Of a stretch of DNA of 64,000 bases, positions 50,601 through 63,400 are shown in pieces. Where the stretch lies: positions 8,003,192 to 8,067,191 of the forward strand of contig JACDOX010000009.1 in assembly GCA_014549065.1 (NCBI GenBank). Direction: 5' to 3'. Positions within the stretch are counted from its first letter, which is position 1. Every line of letters starts with the position of its first letter. The position numbers and the translations under genes were made by a program. The DNA comes from Cardinalis cardinalis. Taxonomy: Eukaryota; Chordata; Aves; Passeriformes; Cardinalidae. Below the pieces are notes generated by a model. It worked only from the letters and a program-made list of their open reading frames with translations, ran no database searches and was not told the DNA's origin.

Positions 50601-51522
50601 CAATGCTGTGCAAACTACTCTCTGTTTAACAGGACAGCACATTTCCCAGTTTATTGTTTAGCACTAGGTTTTTCTGGCTNTTGTATAAACTTCTGCGAGT
50701 GCCCTTTTTCAGAGGGGAAACTGCCTCTCATCCTCTTTCCCTTTCTGTGACCCAGAGAGATGAAAGTTGTGTGGCTGGCAGACAGCGGGGGCGACACTCA
50801 TTGCAGGAAGTTTGTTCAGCCTGGATGGACAAAGCCGAAGGTCGAGACAAATAGCTCGGNTGAGACCATGGCATTGGATCCCCTAATTTTCAGTGCATTT
50901 CTAGGCAACAATCCAGATCGCGGTAATATTTGTTGCGACTAGCAATCCCAGTATTCCCACCCTTTCTTCCTCATTCCTCTAGGGCTTCTAGGGGCAAATT
51001 AGGAATTCAGTGAGCCCTCGAAGGGAGAGAAAATCTCTCTTGTCACCTCATCTACATAAGAATTGACTTTTCGAGAGGCTTTTCTGCTCTATTTTAACTA
51101 CTGTGACGCCGGTCGTTACTCAGGAGTACATCTTCTTTTCCCATAATCCGTCTTGCTGGGCTTGATTGTGATTGATTCAGTCAGATTTCTTCTATCGCTT
51201 TGCCATACTCTTTCAATTTTTTGTATCAAAGCAGAGAGACGGTATTGAAGGACAATAGGGAGGCTCTCAAAACTCTGCAGCAGGACGGGGACATGGTTAC
51301 ATTCACATATGGGGCTGCACTCCTTGCATGAAGCATTAATGAGGAAGCAGAAAGAGCTTGTCCTTAGCACATATCGGGTTAGTCTGGCTTCCTATTTCCC
51401 CTTCATTGCTGGATCCGTGTCTGAAACTTTATTCAGAGTATGATTAGTCTACGTGCTATTTATTTATTTGTTTATTTTTAAAAGTGTGTTTTTCCCCCCT
51501 CTGTCGGAGATGCTGAGTGTTT
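50601..51522. other. Intron, nothing specific recognised
   Basis: No gene was supported. A T-rich patch with TTTATTTATTTGTTTATTTT lies near 51458-51477, just before the third GC-rich island. Confidence 0.5.
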
Positions 51523-51960
51523 CTAGCCGTGGACGGCGAGTGCAGGCGCTGCGGGGAGAGCGGGCGGGCTCTGNCAATGGGGCCGAGAGAGGGCTGGCCC
51601 TGAGGGTCCCGCTCGGGCCGGGCCGGGGTTGGCGCTGCCCCCTCGGCCGGGCCGGCAGCGCCGTGCGGCAGCGCCCTGGAAGAGCCCGGGATAGGGCAGA
51701 ACCCCGGAGAGAGCCCGGGCCGGGGCAGCACCGTACGGCAGAACCCTGGAGAGAGCCAGGGCCGGATGAGCAGCCTGGAGAGAGCCAGGGCCGGATGAGC
51801 ACCCTGGAGAGAGCCAGGGCCGGGACAGCAGCCTGGAGAGAGCCAGGGCCGGGACTGCAGCCTGGAGAGCGCCCGGCCGGGGCAGCACCACGGACAGCGC
51901 CCGGCCCGGCCCCGGCCCGCACCGCCGGCCGCTCGCTCACAGGCGCCCCGTCCCGGGCTA
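51523..51960. promoter_or_regulatory. Third GC-rich island within the intron
   Basis: An abrupt GC/CpG island in AT-rich intron, mostly made of a 29-bp minisatellite. Long frames on both strands (Arg/Gly/Pro/Ala-rich) result from the repeat and high GC. They contain no known domain and I do not call them genes. Confidence 0.6.
51655..51892 (+). repeat. 29-bp minisatellite, about 7-8 copies
   Basis: The core CCTGGAGAGAGCCAGGGCCG recurs every 29 bases in the best part (about 51742-51860). More diverged units of 28-43 bases lie on both sides. Four central copies are nearly identical, which suggests recent expansion or conversion. Confidence 0.9.
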
Positions 51961-54900
51961 CTCAAGGTTTTGGGCTGCTGCTGCTTACACCTCATCCTCA
52001 ACAGGCTCTGGACTTCGGGCTTAGCGCTCTGTGCCAGTTTTCTTGAAGGAAGAAGGGGACAGGTGACCAGCAGATCGATGTATTTGTTTACTGTTGCTGC
52101 TGTCTTTTGCTCAGTGGTGAAATGGTAGCTTTGTTTTCTGTGGAAAAGCTGGTCAGAAGGACAATACATGAGTATGTAGTGGAGCAGGGGTGGTAGAATG
52201 AATCTAGGAATAGGAAAGCTGTTCTGAGANGCTCAGGTTTGTCTCATTTTATTCCTGGACCGTGGCATCCTCTCTTTTGGAGAGAGACCAGAGATATCCA
52301 AAAGCATTGGAGTAAAAAATGAGGTCTGAGACATGGCTGACACCGAGACATGAGAACAGGGATTTATTAATTAACAATGACTTTTTAATCCTATGGGTTG
52401 GGGCAGGAGTGTCTCTCAGACACAGCTGATGTCATTTTTGGGGGTAGTGGCACTCTGAGGCNCCTGTGAGGGGCAGCCAGATCTTGCTCCCTTCAATTGA
52501 TTGCCTGTGTCCTGGCAGACAGTGCTCAGGGTATCTCCCAGCCCTCCACTTGCTTTCACGAGGAGATAATCACAGGCAACTGCCTCCACCCCTGTAAATC
52601 CCACTTACTAGCAACAGAGCTATCCTCTAGAGCTCTACTGCCTGAAAAGCACTTGTCAATGAAACAGTGACTTTTGGCAAGGCAGGTGTAAGTGAATGAC
52701 TGATGAAGAGTCCTTCAATAAAGGAATGTGATGGGAATTGACTGGGCTGAGAGGTAAAATAACCCACNATCTTCACCAGCCTTCCAGACAAAACCATAAG
52801 CCATTTATTCCTGATCCATATTCTCCCATGAATACCAGTAGTGATTGTGATGCTTTTGCTGGATGTGAACATTCTCCAGCCCCTTTTGATTACACCATAT
52901 CCCCGTGTGTGGTGTCTCACAACTGCATTGTCTGCTGCAGAGATACTGCTTTTATCTTCCAAATGCCACCCTCATTAATGTCAATGTCTCACCATCCAGC
53001 CGGTGACAAATGTCCCAGGGACATTCATCTGCCTTGCACACTGCATCATCTCTCCCGCTGCCTTGTCTTTTCCTCTCTGAGGAGAGATTTAGTAATATTT
53101 TCTTCCTTACCCCCTGTATCTGCTCAAAAATGTTTTGTCCACTAGTTAGGTCTCTGTCCTGTCTGTTCACAAGTTAGTTTTGCCAGTGTCCTGTGAGTTA
53201 TCACCTCTCCTGTTAGTCTGTTTGGTCACTTTGATGACAGATTGACCAGTGCATGCAAAGATGATCTGCTCTTTTCAGATCTGCAGGCTGTTGAAGGGAG
53301 AGAAATTAGGCCTACCAAATGATTATGATATTAGTGCCCTCTTTTCCTCAAATGTCATATTCTAACCCAGACTTGACATAAAAGCCAAAAGAACAAAGAG
53401 CCTGGTTGTTTCTTTGTCTGGGTAACCTGGTTATTGTGTGCACAAGAGCACTTGTGAATGCTCTTATTTTGCTGGGCTTTTGAAAACTGATAAGTCAAAT
53501 ATGTCTATGTTATTTCTTTGCATATTTACTTAAAATTTAGTAAATAAATAGCTGTGCAGCAGACTTGTTTTGGAAGTAGAGCCAAAATAATAGTAGGAAA
53601 GAAGTGATCTAATAACCTTAGTTCTTGGAAAGGCATGTAATTAAATGATANTAGATACTATATATGTGTGTATATATATAAATTAATTATTAATATTTCA
53701 GTAATATATGAGACATAAGAATTNTATATATATATTTAAAAAGAAAAGTAGAGAGTCACTTAAATTTAATCAGTACAGTATCCTCAGCTGAAAATTAAAA
53801 GNTGCTTCTTACCTGACTTGTTAGAATATGCTTTCAAATAACAGGAGTAGGATTACCAATGATTAGTGACCAGTGTTTTATGATCCTCTTTCCCCTTCCC
53901 CTGCCCTATGTCAGCCTTGCATTATGTGTGAGTTAACTTTCAGCTGGCACAATATTTCCTGCACTTGTTTTAGAGGTGCATGTGAGCTACCGGGTAAAAG
54001 TAAAAATAGAAAAGGAGAAGCATTCTGGCCATGTATTGAGAACACTGTGGACAAACAAAGACTCCCCTGCAGCAGATCCTNTGCCCTGATCCTGCAGTGT
54101 TATACAAGAGAGGATTCCATGTAAATCAATGNTTTGTTTACTTGTGTGAGGAGGACAGATTCTATTTATGTTGAAGATTAAGGAGACCATTTCTGTTTCT
54201 GGGAATTGCTTGTCACTATTCAGATACCACTTCAAATTGAAAGTGTAATTGGCAGCTCTTAAAAGATTTTAGCTAATGGAATTTCTGTTATGGGTAGTTC
54301 AGACCACCTGTACCATAATATTTATCTGCACAGTCATTTTTATAAGCTATTCTTGATTGAACTTTAGAAAAATAGTCCTTCTGCTAGGCTATTTTGTCAA
54401 GAAATGTTGTCATAGGCCTGCAGGTACATAAAACTGCTTANATAAAATTAATGGACTGCTTTTTATATTTACATTCTCATGCATAGCATTTGAGGTCTTG
54501 CAAAAGAAGAGATAGACTTAAAAGAGGAATAATGTTAAAACTGTGTCCTCATGCTTATTGCACTGTCAATAACAGTATTGTAAAATATTGGTGTGCTTAA
54601 AATCAGAATGTTAGTTTGTAGTTTGACTCTAATTTAGACTAATTTCTGCTATCACTTACTGCAACTACTCTGTATTACATACAGAGATTTTTCTTAATGT
54701 TTATGTGGGGAATGCTTTGCACCTTGAGAAGATTTTTTAAGAAATATTGATAGGTAAAACAGCAATAATGCTGTAGCTCTGTGGAGGACAATTGCTGAGT
54801 GAACAGAGTTTTAAGGATCAGGAAGATAAGAAAGACTGCAGAAATGTGACATAAAAGATGTGCGTAATAAATAGTACACNAAAACCTTCACCATTTAAAA

Positions 54901-57408
54901 AGATGGACTCCATCATTCTGCCTTCATCTGCAATGGATATTACTTTAAAATGTCCACATTTTATATTCCTGCTTTTCTCTTCTCCCTGCTTCCACAAACC
55001 ATCACATTTGCCTAGCTGACTTGCTTGTAGCAGGTGGCAGTGTAGTACGTGTTGCAAGCAAAGGGAAGTGCATTGATACATTCAGTGGAATCACATCTGG
55101 GAGTGGTCACTCAGAGTGGGCAAAAACCCAATATTATCTGGTCCTTGACAAGACTGTGGTACGTGTGAATTGTCATCTATCTCTTCAGCTTCTGTCTGTG
55201 CTGACTCAGTGGGACCTCTTGCTGTGTGTCTCCTTCCTTTGTGAGCAGCTCTGGTCTCTGTGCTAGCACAAGTCATTGCTGTAAGGTACCATCCCACAGG
55301 ATTACAAATGTATTGGAATATAGATTGTGTTTGTCTCTTAAATGTGCTGAATATTTGCTAGCTAGAGCAGACTGTGAGTCTTGGAAAAGTTATAGTATGG
55401 ATTAGCAGATTGTAATTATATGGTTCAGTCTTCCAGAGTAACACAACTCAAATGAATATGGAAATATATGACTAAGTACATTAGAAGAGGTGCTGTTTTT
55501 GTTCTCCACAATTTATAGGATATTCTGAAATTACAGTGTTGTAGCAGACATTTTAGAGTGAAGGCCAATAACTTGCAACTACTTTTTAGAAGCAAAACAC
55601 AATCTCCACTGAAGTCAGAACACTTGTCACATATGCTTCAGTGCTTTACTGAGCTAGGAGAAAGTGAATGCAGTATGGTTTTTGCATTTCTTTTTTTGGG
55701 ATATAAAACTTCTTCCATGGAGGAAAAGATAACACATCCATGTCTTCAAAAATATTACAGAGTAATGTTTTTGCAAGAATCTGCTGAATTTACGTCTAGA
55801 CTACTTAGAATCTATTACAATATTTTTCTATGATCAAGTAGTACACTTGACACTATCCCTTATCCTAAAAATATTGTCTTTATTATTATTGGATAATAAT
55901 TAATGACAAAAATTCCTATAATTATGAGATAATAATTATTTTTGGATTAATTTAAATTTTTTGAGTCATGATTTGTGACTCAATCTGACTACTGCTCCAG
56001 CTTCCGAAGAAATAGTCTACAAAAATATCTTTATCTATGAAATTAAACTGAAGTTAGGATTTTCAAATAGATAATTCATGTGTCTTCTTTTTCTTCCTGT
56101 AAATATGTATTTAAGGCATTCAGATAGCACNCTTACTACTGTCTAGAGCTACAAAGAGATGCAAATGGTGACATATCTCAGAAAGCCATGCGTGGCCATT
56201 TTGCAGAACTATATTTGAGGTCTAAGGTTGGAGTCTAACTGCACTATTGATGTACATGTTTTGCAGACCACTGCAGATTCTTTTTTTTTTTTCTTTCAGA
56301 AGAAAAATATACTGGAACAATGACCATGTAAAGCAAAAAAAATGTAGCTTTATTTATTCTTCTGCAAGAAACTTGCATGTTGATTCAGAACTACTCAGCT
56401 CAGAAGAACGTTGACATTGATTTCTTTGGCTGTAAAATGGGGTCTTTAGCTTGATAAATATTTCCATTTTTATAAGGTGGCTGGGATATTTCATNACATT
56501 TTAGCTTGATTTTCTTTGTGAGAAGTGGCTATTGATAGCTTACACAGGAAAGAAGTAGTGAGCATTTCTAATGACTGTGAAAGAATATGTATGCATGCGT
56601 ATGTGGCATTCNTAGCCTCTGCTCTGAGCAACTTAGTTGTCTGTGAAGTCAGAGCTGAGCAGGTTCTATATATTTTTATTTATAGCATTGTTTCTGTAAT
56701 TGTTTTATTCNTTAGTGAATTTACCCAGAAGAATGTCATCCTGTCTTTGGCCTGCCACGAGACCCTTCCTGNAGATCCCAGTCCTTTTGTTCTCTGGCAG
56801 AATGGCTCCATGGCTGCAGTATTCCTTCACCTAGAGTAGTGACTGCATGGTTTGTCCCTAAACTCTGATGTTTTACTTTATCCAAGCAGCACAGGATTAG
56901 TCATCTACGTCTGGCGCAAGAAAAAACCTGTGCTGCCAGCTGCTACAGGTGGATGATTTGCTTTAGCTCAACAGGTGGAGCTGTGACTTCGTTAGCCTCT
57001 TGATTCAGGCTAAAATTCATCTCCCTGGGCAAGTCCCTGACTCAATTTTGCTCAGGTGTTTTACACTCTTTAAATTTGTACCTACATTTCCATTGCCGAT
57101 GGAAAGTTTTTAACCTCTTGACCTATAAAACATTTCAGGTAATGAGAGGCATATATGCTTATGTATTCATCGAGGACAGTTGTTAGTCTGTGGGAATGTG
57201 GTGGTTCTAGGGAGATTCTATGGGAGAATTTTTTCACCTCAGCTTTGTGTAATAATGGAGAAATTAGATGGAGTCTAAGATGATATCTCATTTAGTNCTC
57301 TTTGAGCAAGGTCTATCTTGCATGATTGATTTTTTGTGACCTTTTTGTTAGGTTCTCAAAGACTGTAGAGATGTTTGGAACAATTCTGTCTTCAGCNTGT
57401 TTAGAGGA
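51961..57408. other. AT-rich intron, nothing coding recognised
   Basis: Ordinary intron. It contains an AT microsatellite patch (53650-53740) and the AT-rich repeat of GATAATAATTA near 55890-55940. A long T run followed by CTTTCAG near 56281-56300 imitates a splice acceptor, but no exon follows. Confidence 0.55.
53650..53740. repeat. AT/TG-rich microsatellite patch
   Basis: Runs of TATATGTGTGTATATATATA and, further on, TATATATATATTTAAA. Confidence 0.85.
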
Positions 57409-57431
57409 ATCTAGTTCCAGTGGAACTAGAT
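57409..57431. repeat. Perfect 10-bp-arm hairpin
   Basis: ATCTAGTTCC and its exact reverse complement GGAACTAGAT are separated by AGT. A third CTAGAT copy follows a few bases later. Confidence 0.7.
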
Positions 57432-60400
57432 ATTACTAGATATAACATTTATAAAAACAGCAAACTCATTGCTCTTACATGGTAAAATTCTAATTTCATA
57501 GAATGCTTACCACTCCTATGGGCCCTTTTTGGCCTTGATTTAGCTGGAGCTGATCAAGTGGTGATTGGAATAAATGAAGGATCATTCTGTATTGGGAAAA
57601 TTTATCATAGGACAACAAGGGAGTGGCTTGAAATAAGTTGGGATAATAGTGTGAGGATCCATCTCTAAAAGTACTTGCTTCTCCAAAGGTTTAAATTTTC
57701 TGTTTTCTCATGGTTTTTTAATTCATTTTTCAACATACTCCTGTTTAAACTTGTTTTGTCTGATGAATGTTTAGAGAAAGGTTGTTTTCCTATGGATTTG
57801 TGCATCTCTTGCTGAGTCAGTGCTTCAAATATGATACTAGATGTTCACTATTCATGTCAGAAGTGCTCCTGATACTGCACTTACAGTGGCAAAGTCAGTT
57901 AGGGNAACAAAGACAATACTAACTGAAGATTTCAAGTCACAGCATCTCCAGCAAAGAAATAATTGTTGTGATTAGATGAAGCAAAGAACTTCCAAACAAA
58001 TATTTTATCTTTCCAGACTAAAATATGCTGGAAACATTCACTGAATGCTTATGAATAAAATAAGCAGAAATCAGAATGGGAGAAGCTTTTTAATGAACAG
58101 AAGTATAGGGTAAATGNATCAAACAAATTGTTTGCTATTAATAATGTGACCAGCTACAGTAAGATTCCAATAAATATGCCCAGTGGGGATGGAAAATCTA
58201 CACAACTGAAATTACATTGATGAATTTATCCTCGTTTCCAAAGCCTTCTGAGTATGTTTTTAGGAAACAAAAGCTGTCATAAAGATAGCCTGACAGAAAA
58301 TGGTCTCAACTATTTTTTTTAAAAATTGAGATACTTCTCTTTGACAGTGAAAGTAATTTCAAGTTACTTAAGGATGCTAAATGTATCATTGCTTAGGCAG
58401 AGAATTCTTAGCAGAAATATCAGCATAAAAGTGACCTCTACTTNTGCTAGAAGACTCATTGGGAATGGTAGGAAATGCATATTATTACCTCTCATGCCTG
58501 AAGAAACAGGAGGTTGGTCTTTAATAGAATATTGTTGGTTCTAAAATATGAATGAGTCACTGTAGTTGCACAGAAATACATACAGTAATCAAAAGGCAAT
58601 CCCAGCACAAATTNCTTCTTAGAAATCAAAATAAAAATCTCAAAAACTCCAGAATCTGAATAAAGATTCACCCTGCCCTAATTGCTTAGCTTTGATGTTT
58701 GTTTTTCAAGAGTCTGTCTCCATCTCTATTTCATTCTTGACTACTTAAGAATTGTTTACATCTTGCATTGTTGGTGTTTGAGTCAATGTTATCCACAAAC
58801 CTGAAACTCTGAGTTCAGTCACAGGCTTGGTTCAAGGCTGAACTTCTCACCTAGGTTTTTTTTTCTTATACAATTTTACTGCCATTGAACACCAAAAAAA
58901 AACCTCTCTCAAATGTCCAACAAAATGACTGTGCAGAAAGTTACTCTTACATGCAATAATTTTTAGTTTTCATCTCTTGTATCACAATTTCTATCTTTAA
59001 TTGTTTAACTACTTTATATTACTCCATAATTAATTCACGCCAACCATGCACTTAAGCTCTATCTCGTGACAGTCTGAATATACTCTTTGGATTTTTTTTA
59101 GTGTGTATATCCTCATTGAACAGTACCTTTTCCATGGTTGGTATAAGTCAGACCTGACCATCCCAGGCTCAGCTATCAGCGGCATTCACACTTTCAAGCA
59201 TTCTATTAGTCAGTTGTAAGAAACTAACAGCATATAGCAAAGCTTTGTTCCCAAATAAATGATTGCACCCCACATTCAGCTATCACTTACAACAGAGTTT
59301 GTATCAGCTGAGATAGANTTCTGAGTTATTTAACTTAAATGCCACCACTTCAGCCTAAAATACCATAACTTCTCTNGTATTAATTCTGTTGACTCACATA
59401 AGCACATGGAAACAAAAAAAAACCCAAAACAAACAATAACCACTCAACCAACCAAAAAAAAACCCAAAACCCACAAACCATGAAAATTCCCAAAAAACTC
59501 CAAAACCAAAAATGAGAATGCTGACCATCAGGAAGCAGTTCTAGTTGGGTGTGTAATAACCTAGACTTACAAAAGATTTGATAGGGTCACAGGACTTTTC
59601 CACTCTGATTTTCTCTGTCTCTTGTTCATATTTTTCTCATCAGCCCAGTGACTGAAGCTTCTGTTAGGGATTTAAGAGATTCAGTTTCTTTACTTCTTCA
59701 GAAAATGTGAATCCAAACCTTACAAATTGAGATAATTGCTTTAACCACTGCCTGGTGGAATAATCTTGGTGGAATTTTCTTGATTTTGCTTGTTCATTTT
59801 ATTCTGCTTGGTTTAATACAGTCAGGGACTGCTTTAATCTGAAACAGGATCTCATTGTAGGTAGATTCTGAGACATTTGTGTAATTGTCTCTCTCTCTTG
59901 CTCTTTGGCCTTATGTATTTGAGTTCACTCATAATGGAAGCACTTCAGATTTTGAGAGCCCTATATCAGAAAAAAAGGTTTATTATCATGTGTAAGAAAT
60001 TCTTGAACCAGAAAGTTGAAGATATGCTGCCTTGCCAATTCTATTCATTGGGCATACTAGCAACAGCAAAATAAGNTACCTAATTCTAGGAGAATTTGTG
60101 CTTCAGAAATGTCAGAAAGTGTTTAAGTTAATTCCTTTTCTTTCTCTGATTGCTTAGTTTGGACAGTTTAATAGCTTTTATGAATGCTGCTTTCAGGAAA
60201 TATTTCCCAACATATTCCCAGAAACATGTGAGCAGCTAATTCCAGGTTATGAACTTTGCCAGATCCCTTGGACATAGAGAGTAAGCCTTTCACTGTAGTA
60301 ATTATAGGCACCTTCTGGATCAAGCCTGGAGGGTCTTCCAAGGTTGCTAACAGTAAGCATAGGCAGTCCTGAATTTATCTGCTTGCTGAATCTCCATTAT

Positions 60401-63400
60401 CTTCACAGCTACATACAAGTCCAGTTCTCATCTTACATTTTAAGAAACCCTGTCAGTTTGTCATAGCACAGTAACTAATTAGTAACTAATTGCTTCTAGA
60501 AAGCTGTTTATGTGCCCAAGATCCTGAAAGCTTTATTTTTTTTTCCTGAAGAGCAATATCCGTGGTTAGCTATGGATGCATTTGTTAGCTTGCAACAAGT
60601 TACCAGTTTGCAGGCCACTACCCTCACTCCCCATCCATTATTTTTAAGCTTATAATTTCCTTTGTTTGATGATTANTATCTATCACCCATGCATAAAAAC
60701 CTGTAACGAATTACTGGGTTGCAAGTTCTCTTCATGTCTATCTGCTTTTTAATTGTCACTGCACCTGCAGGAACTGTCAGGAAAGGATGGGAGAACTTGG
60801 CTCCAGCGTCTTATTTTGTTGGTCTAGGATATATAGAGCAAGGATTGAAGGAGTGTTCTTGCTTGGTGCAACTAGCTCTCTGAGCTGAAGAAAGCAAACT
60901 CTGTTCTCCAGAGCTGAAACATGTATAGGTCATTCTGAGTGTTAAAACATGTAGAGAATACTAATGGTTTTTAGCTGTAGAAACTGAGGTGATTCTGGGA
61001 AGTAGTTAAGGCTTGATATTGAAAATACCCAACAAACTAGCCTGTCTTTGAATGGGCATTCTAGGAATCATAAAAATTATATGCCTGACACATTTTAAAG
61101 TTTTTTCTCCAGAAATGCAGCATTAGGACTTCTCAAAGAAAACTGGTTTTGGTTTATTTTCCAAAGCCAGGGATATTTTCCTGTAGTCTTGTTCTCCAAA
61201 CCATTTTGTGTTAATCTTTCCACAAAGACTATATAAATACTCAGGTAGATACCTTGCAGGGAAAAATTTTGCTCCAAGTAGTTGGAGTTCAGCAAACTTA
61301 CAAGCAACTGAAAAAAGTGTCTTGTTCCATGAAGTTTCAGGCAGCCTTAATCACAGCCATTACTACCAGAACCATCTATAGTTTATAAACATATGTGTCC
61401 TCCTAGGTGCTCTGTGTGACAGTACTTTGCAATATGGTGTTATTCTGTGAATAACTGTTGCCCTTTTTAAGTGTTGTACTTTGGAGTAGCTCCATAGTTA
61501 AACAGAATGGTTAGAAAAATGCAGTTATTGTTGATATTTATAATTTCTTTATAACACTACCACTCTATGNTGCTTACAAACAAGAATTTTAGTAGTTACT
61601 TTTTCATCATGTGGTTCTTAGAAAATGTACAGGGAATACTGTGGTGTAATGAATAGACTTTTAAATATACATTTAAAAAAATAGAAAGTAACAGGCACAT
61701 TTGCTATACATACAAAAAATATGCTGTTCTATAAGTGTTTTAACATGCAGATTGTATCCAATTATNCACAGCTTTAATTATTTCCTAAAGACTCTGTTCT
61801 AAAAGTATAGACATTATAGTGCTGTTGGCCCCGGAGGATGTGATATATTTCATTTTGAATAAGGCTTTTTCAAGCTGCCACTCTTTATGGGTAGATCTTT
61901 TTATCTGTACAGTTGAAACTAGCTTGTTATAGTAGCTCAAACATAATTAATGATCTGTTTGTNCAGAACAGTTAAGGGACAAAGAAACAGTCTCTCATTA
62001 TTTCTTATTTCTCCATCTTAAAATTAGAAGATTTTTTGACTGGCAAAGAAAAATAGATCAGCAGTACTACAAGGTCTGGGTGAAACGTACAGGTAGCAGG
62101 ATTAAGAAAGTCTTGCTTCATTTCAGACTATATGTGCCCTTGGGGGATCTCAGTTATGCCTTGTGACAAAAATTTAATGTTTCATTTTGTAGTGGTACAT
62201 CTTTCACCTTTATGTGGATTTAAAAATGTAAATAAANTTGCTTTCTGTCAATGGGCTATGTGAAGGTCCAGTCATATTCACCACGAGAATTCAAAGTGTC
62301 ATTTGACCCATCANTGGTTCAGTAGATAACAATGCATTCCATTCCCTTCCAGTGATCTAATTTGTAAGCACTTTGTAGCCCAACATTTTATGCCTAGCTG
62401 CTAAAAAGTAAGAAATAAACCCTTAAGGACTTCATTGCAGATTTATTTACAGAATATCTGTGTATCAAACGAGAAGATTTTAGAGTGCCAGGACATCTTG
62501 AATTGCAGTCTTGTAACAAGACTGAATATTATAAAAGATAGTAGGAATGACTAGCAAAGGAGTTCAAGGGCTCTCTGATATATTTACTTCAAACTTTTAT
62601 GTGCTTATCTCACACAATTCTCTCAGATCATCTTTGCGGCAGGCTTGGCATAAACTGCATTCTTCTAAAATTGAAAACAAGTAAAAGCTATTGTGCATGC
62701 TGTTTAGACATGGGGATGGATAAAACCACAGCTTTAATTAAATAGAATTTTTCTAATTTTGACACTGGAAGGTCTACGATAAGTGTGAAGTTTGTTTGCC
62801 ACAGTNCAGACTGCCCAAGTGCCCACAGACTTCTCTCTGGATATCTGGAACATTTCTTGGCCCGAGCTTCAGCTGGTATTAAATCCGGATGGTTCCCCTG
62901 ATCTGGCCATATGTGACTATGCACACCTTCTGTTGTTGCTTCCTCTCTTGGCTAGCTGACAGTTGTTCTGAAACGGTGTAAACTGTTAAGCTTTGAAACA
63001 GAAACAAACCCTTAAACGTTTAAAGCTGGCATGAGACTTTTCTACATGGAGATAATTCAGCATTTGCTCAGGAGAAACAGTAGGTTTTTTTTCCTGAACA
63101 ATATATTTTTCTTAAATATTTATGTGCTGCGTTATTTAGAGCTTCATAGAAATANCTGATATCAGCCATAGGTAGGATCAGGACACTAGATTAAGTGAAC
63201 TAATTTGGCCATAACTTTGTTTCTGTATCCTGTGGAACATACTGAATACACTACTGTGAGATTATCTCAACTGATTTGAGAGAAACCGGTAAAAACTAAC
63301 CACTATTAGACTCTACAAACATTTTACGCCAACAGAATTTGATGGAACACTCTTCCTAGACTCCCCCTAGATATCCATGGATCTCTAAAAAGATATGACT

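Noticed and set aside
51453..52169. Arg/Gly/Pro-rich frames of 197-237 codons on both strands
   Set aside because: They are produced by the 29-bp minisatellite read in rotating phase.
56281..56300. Long T run ending CTTTCAG, like a splice acceptor
   Set aside because: No coding sequence or donor follows. Such tracts are common in introns.
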